Source: Nonomuraea rhodomycinica
GTDB taxonomy: Bacteria; Actinomycetota; Actinomycetes; Streptosporangiales; Streptosporangiaceae
Direction of reading: 5' to 3'
DNA: 64,000 bases
NCBI RefSeq assembly: GCF_013363995.1
Contig: NZ_JABWGO010000010.1
Location: 1 to 64,000, forward strand
The translations under genes and the position numbers were made by a program. The notes below the pieces were generated by a model, which did no database searches, was not told the DNA's origin, and was given only the letters and a program-made list of their open reading frames with translations. Numbering within the stretch: position 1 is the first letter of the stretch; each line of letters begins with the position of its first letter. Below are positions 1 to 8,050 of the stretch, piece by piece.

Positions 1-490
1 CGTCGGCGTCCACGACGTCGAAGGCCCGCACGCTGTCGGAGGCGAAGCCGTAGCGGCGGCTGAACCAGCCGACCCCACCGCCCAGGGTGTAGCCGGTCAC
101 GCTGACCCCCGGCGCGCTGCCCGCCAGGCCCGTCAGGCCCAGCGGACCGGCCGCCGCCAGCACCTGCCCCCACCGCACACCGGCGCCCACCCGGACCACG
201 CGCTCGTCGGCGCGTACCTCCACCTCGTTCAGCAGGCCGGTACGCAGCAGGATCAGCCCGTCCACATCACCGGAGGCGCCATGCCCGCTCGGCTGCGCGC
301 TCACCGTCAGACCCGCCCGCCGCGCGTAGCGCACGAGCGCCGCCACGTCCTCGGCGTCCGCCGCCTCCGCCACGGCCGCCACCGGCTGCCTGACGGTCAG
401 GTTCCACGGGGTGGCCGCCTGTTCGAAGCCGTCGTCGTCGGGCAGGAGCACGCGCCCCTTGAGGACACCGCGCAGATCGTTGATCGTCAT
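1..490 (-). CDS. FAD-binding oxidoreductase (PCMH/VAO type), C-terminus outside the window
   Basis: This is the N-terminal ~163 residues of a flavin-linked oxidase that runs off the left edge. The translation starts MTINDLRGVLKG and contains VAALVRYARRAGLTVSAQ followed by SGHGASGDVDG, the pattern of the PCMH-type FAD-binding fold (berberine-bridge and VAO family oxidases), then GYTLGGGVGWFSRRYG, the second FAD-contacting loop. The start is supported by GGGAG nine bases upstream. The substrate cannot be told because the C-terminal half is missing. It is the last visible gene of a minus-strand operon behind the hemerythrin and DUF4267 genes, so oxidative chemistry co-expressed with a hemerythrin is a reasonable inference. 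Confidence 0.85.
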   Translation of the reverse strand, partial: MTINDLRGVLKGRVLLPDDDGFEQAATPWNLTVRQPVAAVAEAADAEDVAALVRYARRAGLTVSAQPSGHGASGDVDGLILLRTGLLNEVEVRADERVVRVGAGVRWGQVLAAAGPLGLTGLAGSAPGVSVTGYTLGGGVGWFSRRYGFASDSVRAFDVVDAD

Positions 491-559
491 TGTCGTCTCC
501 CTTATTTCGAGTACTCATGAATGCGAAGGAACACCGCCGTGGGCGACGCCAAGGCAGCG

Positions 560-985
560 TCAGGCGGGCTGCGGGGCGGGCGTCGCCGGAGCGGCCGCGA
601 CCTTGCGGGTCTCGCGCATCAGCAGCAGGCCGTTGACCACCATGAGCGTCGCGGTCAGGCCGTGGACGCCGAGCGCGGTGGCCACGGAGCCGTGGTGGGC
701 CAGCACGGTGGTCATGTCGCCGTACGCGGCGAGGGCCTCCACCGACAGCCCCAAGCCCAGGGCCCGGCGGTGGCCGGTCACCAGCAGGACACCCAGGACC
801 AGGGCCATGACGACGTCGCGGATTCCCTTGACGATCAGGAAGCCGCCGCCGTCGCCGGACGGCCAGCTCGGCAGGCCGAAGGTCGGCGCCGTCGTCTCCG
901 GGCTCAGGATGAACTCCGACCCGAACCAGAGGATGAAGAGGATGAAGGCGGCGGCCAGGACGGTGTTGATCTTCTTCAGCGACAT
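560..985 (-). CDS. DUF4267 family small membrane protein
   Basis: 141 residues with about four hydrophobic segments: an N-terminal one (NTVLAAAFILFILWFGS), one containing GIRDVVMALVLGVLLV, a middle one, and GLTATLMVVNGLLLM near the C-terminus, ending in an Ala/Pro-rich tail. The spacing of PSWPSGDGGGFLIVKGIRD matches the DUF4267 family of unknown function. A good ribosome site (AAGGAGAA) precedes ATG 985. It lies 32 bp after the hemerythrin gene and 69 bp before the FAD oxidoreductase on the same strand, so the three probably form one transcript. Function unknown; membrane location is inferred from hydrophobicity. Confidence 0.8.
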   Translation of the reverse strand: MSLKKINTVLAAAFILFILWFGSEFILSPETTAPTFGLPSWPSGDGGGFLIVKGIRDVVMALVLGVLLVTGHRRALGLGLSVEALAAYGDMTTVLAHHGSVATALGVHGLTATLMVVNGLLLMRETRKVAAAPATPAPQPA

Positions 986-1017
986 TGTTCTTCTCCTTGC
1001 GGATTTCGTTGGCTTGG

Positions 1018-1659
1018 TCAGGCGGCGCGGACGCGGCGGATGTGGCGGGCGTAGCGGGGACGGCCGACGATGTGCCAGATGCCGCGTACCGGAGCGGGAA
1101 GGGCGGACAGGAGCGTGGCGCGCTCGGCCGGGTTCGCGTCCTCAAGGACGAGGCCGAAGAGGGTGAGCAGGGTGAACTTGGGCGTGTTGGCCACCAGGTG
1201 GTCGCCCAGGGAGGCCCATTCCTTCTCGGTGATGTGCTCGGCCGCGAGCGGAAGGAGCGTGGCCTCCTCGTCGTCGAGGTGCTCGAGGAGCACGGCCCGG
1301 TGATCGGCCAGGGCGGCCACGAGCGTGTCGCGCTCGTCCGCCCCGGCGGCGGCCTCCCACGCGGGGACCGCCGCGTCCAGCCTGGTCAGCGTGGCCGCGA
1401 CGCGCTCGTGCTGGGCCTCCATGCGCAGCACGATGTCGGCCTCCAGATCGACCCGGGACAGCAGCGGCGGCCACAGCAGCTCGTCCTCGCCCTCGTGGTG
1501 GTTCGTCAGTCCCAGCCGGTAGTCGCGGAAGTGGTCGGCGATCACCTTGGCGCGAGCGGTGTCACCCGGGGCGACCGCCGCGACGAGCTCCATCAGCAGC
1601 CGCGACTCACGGCGGAAGGCGCGATGGACGATCTCCATGTCCTGGGTGTTGACGCTCAT
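1018..1659 (-). CDS. Hemerythrin HHE cation-binding domain protein
   Basis: 213 residues forming a mainly helical HHE-type hemerythrin domain that is expected to bind a non-heme diiron centre. Visible ligands are the His near residue 12 (DMEIVHRAFRRE), the HHEGEDELLWP motif near residues 53-63, the His in MEAQHERV, and ADHRAVLLEHLDDEE with its paired His and acidic residues. Family members sense or carry O2, NO or reactive oxygen species; the ligand here is unknown. ATG 1659 is preferred over an in-frame ATG at 1677 because AAGGGCGGGAACG sits directly before it. It is the first gene of the minus-strand operon and diverges from the SARP regulator across a shared 100-bp promoter region with direct repeats. 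Confidence 0.85.
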   Translation of the reverse strand: MSVNTQDMEIVHRAFRRESRLLMELVAAVAPGDTARAKVIADHFRDYRLGLTNHHEGEDELLWPPLLSRVDLEADIVLRMEAQHERVAATLTRLDAAVPAWEAAAGADERDTLVAALADHRAVLLEHLDDEEATLLPLAAEHITEKEWASLGDHLVANTPKFTLLTLFGLVLEDANPAERATLLSALPAPVRGIWHIVGRPRYARHIRRVRAA

Positions 1660-1708
1660 TTCGTTCCCGCCCTTCATCGGTTCGACGTGTTAAGCCTGCT
1701 CCCGGCGT

Positions 1709-1750
1709 TTGGAAGGCACTTGGAACCGATTTGGAACGCGTGCGTAGGAT
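1709..1750 (+). promoter_or_regulatory. Triple direct-repeat SARP-type operator with -10 box
   Basis: TTGGAA occurs at 1709-1714, 1720-1725 and 1731-1736, an exact 11-bp period, each copy followed by G or C. A TAGGAT hexamer at 1745-1750 begins 8 bases after the heptamer of the third copy. SARP proteins are known to bind heptamer direct repeats spaced 11 bp, with the last repeat about 8 bp from the -10 box, so the geometry fits autoregulation by the adjacent gene. On the opposite strand the same repeats lie upstream of the hemerythrin operon, where TAACAC (about 1687-1692) could serve as -10. Binding itself is inference. Confidence 0.6.
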
Positions 1751-1760
1751 GTCGCACGTC

Positions 1761-4700
1761 ATGGTCTTGATCCGGGTTTTGGGCTCTTTCGGCGCCGAGG
1801 TCAACGGCGAGTCCGTCCCCCTGGGCGGGCCGCGGCAGCGCGGCGTCCTGGCCCTCCTGGTCGCGGCGCGCGGACAGGTCGTGTCGGTCGACCGGATGAT
1901 CGAGGACCTCTGGCGCGGCGAGCCGCCGTCCCGTGCGCTGGCCTCCCTGCAGGCGTACGTCTCCAACCTGCGCCGGCTGCTGGAGCCCGGCCGCCCGCCC
2001 CGAACCCCGGCCCGCCTCCTGGTGAGCGCCTCTCCCGGCTACGCGCTGCGGCTGCCGCCGGAGTCGGTGGACGCGTGGCGTTTCGAGGACCTGCTCGACG
2101 AGGCCCGCACGCTCACCGAGCCCCAGGCCGCCCGCGCCCGGCTGGCCGAGGCACTGGGCCTCTGGCAGGGACCCGCGTTTGCCGAGGTCGCCGACGAGCC
2201 GTGGGCCGCCGCCGAGACCGCCCGGCTGAACGAGCTGCGCCTGGTCGCCCGCGAGCTCCACGTCGCGGCGGGCCTGCGGACAGGTGACCCCGCCTTGGTG
2301 GTCCCCGAGGCAGAGCGCCTCACCCGTGACGAACCCCTGCGCGAAGAGGGCTGGCGCCTGCACGCCCTGGCGCTGTGGAGCAGCGCCCGGCAGGCCGACG
2401 CCCTGGCGACGCTCCGGCGCGCCCGCGCCACGTTCGCCGACGAACTCGGTCTCGACCCCGGCCCCGACCTGGTCGCCCTGGAAGAGGCGATCCTCGCCCA
2501 GCGCATCGACATCCTCCGCACGGCCGTCCCCCCACCCCCGGCCATCCCACCCGCGGCCATCCCAGCCCCGGCCACCCCACCCCCACATGCCACGCCCTCG
2601 CACGACGCGACCCTGCGTCGCGCTGCCCCTTTCGTGGGGCGGGAGGGCGAGCTCGCCGCGCTGGTCTCGGCCGCCGGAGAGGCTGCCGCCGACGGGGTGC
2701 GCGTCGCTCTTGTCACCGGGGAAGCCGGGCTGGGCAAGTCGACGCTCTTGGAGCACCTCGGCGCGCGGCTGGAGCGCGACGGCTGGCTCGTCGCCGAAGG
2801 GCGTTGCCCGGAGGTCGACGGCGCGCCGCCCGCGTGGGCGTGGGTGGAGGCGCTGCGGGCCGTCGCCGCGACCGTTTCTCCCGGGGAGTTCGCCGGAGAC
2901 CTGGCGCCGCTGCTCTCCGACTCCATGCCGGTGGACGGCGACGCCGCCGCCGGGCGGTTCCGGCTGCGCCGGGCCGTCTGGGGCTGGCTCGCGGCGGCCG
3001 CCACGGACCAGCCGGTCGCCGTCGTGCTGGACGACCTGCACTGGGCGGACACGACGACGCTTGGGCTGCTCGGCGGCGGCGTCGGCGTGCGCGCCCCGAT
3101 CCTGGTCGTGGCGGCGTACCGCCCGGACGAGAGCGAGCACCTCACCGAGACGCTGGGTGCGCTCGCCCGCACCGCGCCGCTCCGGATCGCGCTGTCCGGG
3201 CTCGACGGCGCGGCGGTGGCCGAGCTCGTCCGGGCCGAGAGCGAGGCCGACGACGCGACGGTGGCGGGGATCGCCGAGCGCACCGGCGGCAACCCGTTCT
3301 ACGTGCGGGAGAGCGCGCGGCTGCTGAACGGCGAGGGCGCGCTGGTCGCGCTCTCCGAGGTCCCCGAGGGCGTACGGGACGTGCTGCGGCGCCGGCTGGC
3401 AAGACTGCCCCAGAGCAGCGTGTCCGTCCTGCGGCTGGCGGCGGTGGCCGGCAGGGAGAGCTCGGTGGACGTGCTCGTGCAGGCCGCCGACTCCGACGCG
3501 GACGGCGTGCTGGACGCGCTGGACGCGGGCGTCATCGCCGGATTGCTCGACGAGCCGGGGCCCGGGCGGGTCCGGTTCGTTCACGCGCTGGTCAGGGACA
3601 CGCTGGTCGCCGACGTCAGCCGGTTGCGGGCCGCGAGGATGCACGCCCGGATCGCCGCCGCCCTGGAGGGCACCGGCGACGTCGCGGCGCTCGCCCATCA
3701 CCATGCGCGAGCGGGATCGCCGAAGGCCGTCGGCTATTGCGTGCGGGCCGCCGAGCTGGCCGAGGCGCGCTACGCCCACGACGTGGCGGCCGCCCTCCTC
3801 ACCGACGCGGTGGCCAACTCCAGCGAACCGGACGAGCGCGTCGGCCTGCTCGGCAGGCTGCTCCGGGCGCAGATCAGGGCCGGGGCCGTCGCCGCGGCCA
3901 GGGACACGCGCCGGCAGGCCGTGGAGTACGCGGAGTCGATCGGCCGCGACGACCTGATGATCGCCGCGTTCACCGCCTGGACCGAGCCCACCCCGTGGCA
4001 GGCCCGCACGTACGGCACGGTCGACCGTCCCGTCGTCGACCGCCTCAGCCGCCTGCTCAAGCGCACCGGTCTCGCCCCCGACGTGCGGTCCCGCCTCCTC
4101 GTCGCGTACGCCAACGAGCTGGTGGGCGAGGACGACCCGACGGTCATGGCGGCGGCGCGCGAAGCCCTCGACCTCGCCACCGATCCCCGCCTCCGGGCCG
4201 CGGCGCTCCTGGTCCTCGCCAACGACCCCGGGCGGGAGGAGTACTCCCGCGAGCTGGTGGAGATCGGCGTCGAGCACGACCTGCCGGTCTACCGCGTGAC
4301 CGGGCTGATCAGCCAGGCCGCGAACGCCGCTGCGGCCAACGACCCGGAGACGATGCGCCGCGTCACCGGGGAGGCGTACGACCTCGCCCGCGCCTACCGG
4401 ATGCCGGAGGCGATCGGCGCCATCGAGATCGCGCTGGCGTCCCTGCTCCTCGTCGAGGGCCGGTTCGCCGACGCCGAGCGCCTCTACGTCGAGGCCACCG
4501 AACGCATGGAACGCGCCGGATCGGTGCACGCCGGCTTCGTCGGCCTCGCGCGGGCGGTGATCCGGCTGAACGACGGCACGCTCGGCGACCACCTGGACGA
4601 CGTGCGCGCTCTCCACGAGGCGCTCGGCCCGATGGTCGCCGACCTGCTCGCGCTCGCCCTCCACGCAGCCGGCCGCAGCGACGAGGCCCGCCGCGTCCGC

Positions 4701-5015
4701 ACGTCACCCAGCCCGATCCGGCCCGACTTCTTCTTCACCTTTCTGACCACCCTGCGCGCCATGGCCGTCATCGCACTGAACGACACCGGCGCCGCCGAGG
4801 AGTGCTACGCGGCCCTGCTCCCCCATCGCGACGGTCCTCCAGCCGGCGTCGCCAGCATGTCGCTGGCTGTGCGCCCGGTGGCCCACACGCTCGGCGAGCT
4901 GGCGCTGCTGCTCGGCCGCGACGACGAGGCCGCCGCCCATTTCGCCCGGGCCGCCGCCATCGCCGACCGCTGGAACGCCCCCCACTGGTCCGCCGCAGCC
5001 CGGGCACACCTCTGA
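1761..5015 (+). CDS. AfsR/SARP-family transcriptional regulator with ATPase and TPR-like domains
   Basis: About 1084 residues with the large-SARP layout. An OmpR-type winged helix occupies ~1-90 (LGGPRQRGVLALLVAARG ... ASLQAYVSNLRRLLEP). A bacterial transcriptional activator (BTAD) helical domain spans ~95-245 and a Pro-rich linker ~255-280. The AAA/NTPase domain carries Walker A TGEAGLGKSTLL and Walker B AVVLDDLHWAD, and a long C-terminal helical-repeat region runs ~560-1084. Such proteins activate secondary-metabolite or stress operons by binding direct repeats. ATG 1761 fits the family start MVLIRVLG, while an in-frame ATG at 1749 overlaps the -10 box. The transcript may be nearly leaderless. 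No biosynthetic cluster is visible beside it; the divergent hemerythrin operon is the nearest candidate target. Confidence 0.9.
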   Translation: MVLIRVLGSFGAEVNGESVPLGGPRQRGVLALLVAARGQVVSVDRMIEDLWRGEPPSRALASLQAYVSNLRRLLEPGRPPRTPARLLVSASPGYALRLPPESVDAWRFEDLLDEARTLTEPQAARARLAEALGLWQGPAFAEVADEPWAAAETARLNELRLVARELHVAAGLRTGDPALVVPEAERLTRDEPLREEGWRLHALALWSSARQADALATLRRARATFADELGLDPGPDLVALEEAILAQRIDILRTAVPPPPAIPPAAIPAPATPPPHATPSHDATLRRAAPFVGREGELAALVSAAGEAAADGVRVALVTGEAGLGKSTLLEHLGARLERDGWLVAEGRCPEVDGAPPAWAWVEALRAVAATVSPGEFAGDLAPLLSDSMPVDGDAAAGRFRLRRAVWGWLAAAATDQPVAVVLDDLHWADTTTLGLLGGGVGVRAPILVVAAYRPDESEHLTETLGALARTAPLRIALSGLDGAAVAELVRAESEADDATVAGIAERTGGNPFYVRESARLLNGEGALVALSEVPEGVRDVLRRRLARLPQSSVSVLRLAAVAGRESSVDVLVQAADSDADGVLDALDAGVIAGLLDEPGPGRVRFVHALVRDTLVADVSRLRAARMHARIAAALEGTGDVAALAHHHARAGSPKAVGYCVRAAELAEARYAHDVAAALLTDAVANSSEPDERVGLLGRLLRAQIRAGAVAAARDTRRQAVEYAESIGRDDLMIAAFTAWTEPTPWQARTYGTVDRPVVDRLSRLLKRTGLAPDVRSRLLVAYANELVGEDDPTVMAAAREALDLATDPRLRAAALLVLANDPGREEYSRELVEIGVEHDLPVYRVTGLISQAANAAAANDPETMRRVTGEAYDLARAYRMPEAIGAIEIALASLLLVEGRFADAERLYVEATERMERAGSVHAGFVGLARAVIRLNDGTLGDHLDDVRALHEALGPMVADLLALALHAAGRSDEARRVRTSPSPIRPDFFFTFLTTLRAMAVIALNDTGAAEECYAALLPHRDGPPAGVASMSLAVRPVAHTLGELALLLGRDDEAAAHFARAAAIADRWNAPHWSAAARAHL

Positions 5016-5044
5016 TCGACCCGGCCGGGACGGAAGGAAACGCC

Positions 5045-6808
5045 TCAGTGGCGCAGGTGCTTGCGGGCGAACTCCAGTTGCAGGCTCATCTGCGCGATCC
5101 GCTCGGCCACGACCAGCGAGCCGCGGATCGCGTCGTAGGTGTACACCTCGTACGGGTGCCCGTGCGCGGCCAGCCTGCCCACGTACTTCTCGATCTGGCG
5201 CAGCGGGCAACGCGTGTCGTTCTCCCCGGCCAGGATGAGCACCGGCGCCCGGACCCGGTCCACGTACGTGATGGGGGAGCTGGCGGCGTAGCGCTCGGGC
5301 TGCTCCTCGGGCGAGCCGCCGAGCAGCGCCCGGTGGTAGGCGCGCAGGCTCTCGGCCTCGTCCTCGTACGAGGTCTGGTGGCAGGCGATCGGCACGGCCG
5401 CGACGCCGGCGGCCCACAGGTCGGGCTGGGTGCCGAGGCCGAGCAGCGTGAGGTAGCCGCCCCACGCGGTGCCGGTCAGCATGACCCGCTCGGGATCGGC
5501 GATGCCGCGCTCCACGACCATCCGGCGGACGGCCGCCACGTCCTGCAGCTCGATGTGGCCCACGTCGCCGCGCAGCGCGTCGCGCCAGGCGGAGCCGTAG
5601 CCGGTGGAGCCGCGGTAGTTGACCCGCACCACGGCGAACCCGGCGTCCACCCAGGCCGCGACCTCGGGGGAGAAGGCGTCGTGGTCGTGCGCCGTGGGGC
5701 CCCCGTGCAGCATGAAGACGGTCGGGAACGGTCCGGCGCCGTGCTCGGGCCGCGAGACCAGCGCGTGGATCCGGCCGCCGGGGCCGGGGACGTCGAGGTC
5801 CTCCACGGGCACGCTGGGCGGCGCGGGCGGGCCGCCGGCGTTGATCACGACCTGGCCGTTGCTGGACTTGATGACCGGCGGGCGCGAGGCGCTGGACCAG
5901 GAGTACTCGACGTGCCCGGCGGGCCGCGGCGCGGCCTCCTCGATCACGCCGTGGGGCGTCTCGATCAGCGTGAGGCCGCCGCCTCCGAGGTCGTAGCGGT
6001 GCAGGTGGGTGCGGGCCCGGTTGTCGCGCAGGATGAGCAGGCCGCGGCCGTCGTGGTACCACTCGGCGCTCAGGTCGCCCGAGTCGCGCAGCCAGATCTC
6101 GCGCTGCTCGCCGGTGACCGGGTCCCAGACCAGGGGCTCCTGCCGTTCGCGGCGCTCGTGCAGGGCGAGCAGCCGGCGGTCGCCGGGCACGGGGGCGAAG
6201 CGCAGGCCGATGACGCCCTTGCCGGGCCCGTCGTACAGCTCGCGGACGGTCTCGCCGGACTGGCGCACCACCCGGAGCGCCGGGTGCCGGAAGTCGCCGT
6301 ACTCGCCGTGGTTGACGGCGATGAGCTGGCCGTCCAGGGACATGTCCGCCACCCAGGCGGCGTCGGGGTGCTCGTAGAGCAGGCGGGAGGGCTCGCCGGG
6401 GCGTACGAGGTGGATGCGGAAGGAGCCCTCGCTGGCCAGGCTGATCGCGGCCAGGCCGGTGGCCGACAGGGCGATCCCGCCCGGCTGGCCGGGCGGCAGG
6501 TCGGGCGCGGCTAACTCGCTGGGGCCGCCGCCGAACGGCTGGCGCCACCAGACGCCGAACTCGTCGCCCTCGGTGTCGGCGAACCAGTAGATCCACTGGC
6601 CGGTGGGGTCGATGGTGGCGTGGGCGGTGCCCTTGGGGCGCTCGGTGACCTGCCGGGTGGCGCCGGTGGCGCGGTCCCAGGCGTAGACCTCCCAGGTGCC
6701 GGTGGCGTTGGAGCGGTAGATGGACCTGTTCGGCGCCTGGCGCGCCCAGACCGGCAGCGTCATGCGCGACGCTCGGAACCTGGCCTGCCAGCGTTCCTCG
6801 GCCTTCAT
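5045..6808 (-). CDS. S9 prolyl-oligopeptidase-like protein lacking catalytic Ser and His (pseudo-peptidase)
   Basis: 587 residues: an N-terminal beta-propeller (WEVYAWDRATGATRQVT and similar blades, ~25-330) and a C-terminal alpha/beta-hydrolase domain with the oxyanion motif MLHGGPTAHDHD. The nucleophile motif, normally GxSxGG, reads GTAWGGY, with Ala448 in place of Ser (codon GCG at 5465-5467). The catalytic Asp region LAGENDTRCP is intact. The expected DxGHG His region reads YDAIRGSLVV, with no His. The reading frame is otherwise clean and full length, so this looks like a preserved catalytically dead homologue that could bind peptides, not a decayed gene. ATG 6808 has AAAGGGAGG upstream; the longer ORF to 6847 lacks a site. 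It converges with the SARP gene across a 29-bp gap. Confidence 0.85.
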   Translation of the reverse strand: MKAEERWQARFRASRMTLPVWARQAPNRSIYRSNATGTWEVYAWDRATGATRQVTERPKGTAHATIDPTGQWIYWFADTEGDEFGVWWRQPFGGGPSELAAPDLPPGQPGGIALSATGLAAISLASEGSFRIHLVRPGEPSRLLYEHPDAAWVADMSLDGQLIAVNHGEYGDFRHPALRVVRQSGETVRELYDGPGKGVIGLRFAPVPGDRRLLALHERRERQEPLVWDPVTGEQREIWLRDSGDLSAEWYHDGRGLLILRDNRARTHLHRYDLGGGGLTLIETPHGVIEEAAPRPAGHVEYSWSSASRPPVIKSSNGQVVINAGGPPAPPSVPVEDLDVPGPGGRIHALVSRPEHGAGPFPTVFMLHGGPTAHDHDAFSPEVAAWVDAGFAVVRVNYRGSTGYGSAWRDALRGDVGHIELQDVAAVRRMVVERGIADPERVMLTGTAWGGYLTLLGLGTQPDLWAAGVAAVPIACHQTSYEDEAESLRAYHRALLGGSPEEQPERYAASSPITYVDRVRAPVLILAGENDTRCPLRQIEKYVGRLAAHGHPYEVYTYDAIRGSLVVAERIAQMSLQLEFARKHLRH

Positions 6809-6949
6809 CCGGCGCGCCCCCTCCCTTTGCCGCCCGCCTCCGGCCACGGGTTGCCGTCCAGTATTGCGCCTGTATCGCGGAAATACTCGCGGAATGTGGG
6901 GGAATTTCGGGCTAAATGCCTCATCAGTAACACCAGCCCCACTTGTCCG

Positions 6950-7990
6950 TCAAGGAATGGTCCTTGCCTGCGGTACGGTCTCGAAGATAGACAGGTGAAA
7001 GGCGGCCCTGGTTATCACTTTTCGCGGCTTTGTTGGGGCTCCTGATGGTGTCGCGGTGTCGCCGGCGAAATAGGCGGCGATTCGGCCGGCGAGCTCGGCG
7101 GGATCGGTGTGCCAGGCGCTCGGGCCCATCCGCACCACCTCGGTGACTCCGTCGCGGTCCAGCTCCATGTCGAACGCGATGGAGCGCCGCTCCACCTCGG
7201 TGAACCCCTCCATGCCGCGGGCCAGCCGCCGCTCCTTGTCCTCGTCCACCGACAGCAGCCCCAGATCCCCGACGAGGGGACTGAGGTGCTCGGGTGCGGG
7301 CGTGACGACGACGACCGCGCCCCCGGGCCGCAGGACGCGCCGGAACTCGGCGGAGTTCCTGGGCGCGAAGACGTCCATCACCACGTCGGCCACCCCGCTC
7401 CTGATGGGCAGCGGCCGCCACACGTCGGCCACGAACGCGCCCAGCCTCGGATGCGCGCGGGCCGCCCGCCGAACGGCGTGCTTGGACACATCGAACGCCA
7501 CCCCGATGCCTCCGTCCACCGCCTGGAGCACACCGGCCAGGTAGTGACCGGTGCCCGCTCCGGCGTCCACGATCACCGGTCTCCGCGCGGCGCCCGGCTC
7601 GTGCCCGGACGGCCCCGCCCGGTGGCCGGGATCCACTCCGGGACCACCGTACGCCTTCGTGACCGCTCCGTCTTCCGGGACAGCGAAGCTTTTCTCACGA
7701 ATCGCCGTTCCTGCGCTCCCACGGCCGGGCGGAATGCGCGCCGCGACACTTTCGGCGACAGCTTCGACAAGCGGCGCAAAATGCCCATTGCTCAAGAAAT
7801 CCGCCCGTGCGGCGACCATCTCGGCGCTGTCCGCCGTCCCGGGCACTCGCGATCCCACGAGCAGGCTCACGTATCCCTGCTTGGCGATGTCGAACGCGTG
7901 CCCGTCGCCGCACCGTACGGCGCCTCGGTCAATGGTCACCGTTTCCCCGCAAATAGGGCAGACCAGAAATTCGATGATGTCAGCGAGCAT
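6950..7990 (-). CDS. RlmA/TlrB-type 23S rRNA (guanine-N1) methyltransferase-like protein
   Basis: 346 residues. The N-terminus is a zinc-binding element (LVCPICGETV ... VRCGDGHAFD: Cys11, Cys14, Cys27, His31) followed by AKQGYVSLL, typical of the RlmA(I)/RlmA(II)/TlrB family that methylates G745 or G748 of 23S rRNA. A Rossmann-type SAM domain follows, with VIVDAGAGTGHYLAGV as motif I and MDVFAPRNSAEFRRVLRPGG further on. Between ~92 and ~140 lies a Gly/Pro-rich stretch, from about PPGRGSAG to GAARRP, which I would not expect in the family and which has lower GC at the DNA level. TlrB homologues confer tylosin resistance; the modified base here is not known. GTG/ATG context before 7990 is GGGGG-rich. 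Confidence 0.8.
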   Translation of the reverse strand: MLADIIEFLVCPICGETVTIDRGAVRCGDGHAFDIAKQGYVSLLVGSRVPGTADSAEMVAARADFLSNGHFAPLVEAVAESVAARIPPGRGSAGTAIREKSFAVPEDGAVTKAYGGPGVDPGHRAGPSGHEPGAARRPVIVDAGAGTGHYLAGVLQAVDGGIGVAFDVSKHAVRRAARAHPRLGAFVADVWRPLPIRSGVADVVMDVFAPRNSAEFRRVLRPGGAVVVVTPAPEHLSPLVGDLGLLSVDEDKERRLARGMEGFTEVERRSIAFDMELDRDGVTEVVRMGPSAWHTDPAELAGRIAAYFAGDTATPSGAPTKPRKVITRAAFHLSIFETVPQARTIP

Positions 7991-8050
7991 GCCCCCATTC
8001 TTCCGGGGGCGCGACCGTGGCCACCGCCCGGTGGCCCGATCAGGCCGCGG

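Noticed and set aside
1674-4664. A 996-residue minus-strand open frame antisense to the SARP gene
   Set aside because: It mirrors the SARP coding strand, has no recognisable domain, and follows from the scarcity of stop codons in very GC-rich DNA.
5016-5044. CCCGGCCGGG near the SARP/S9 convergent ends as a terminator
   Set aside because: A continuous palindrome of 10 bases has no loop, and there is no T-tract; the short stem is expected by chance at this GC content.
6950-7421. A separate minus-strand ORF overlapping the methyltransferase end (6924-7421)
   Set aside because: It is a different-frame shadow of the methyltransferase with an Arg/Gly-rich translation.
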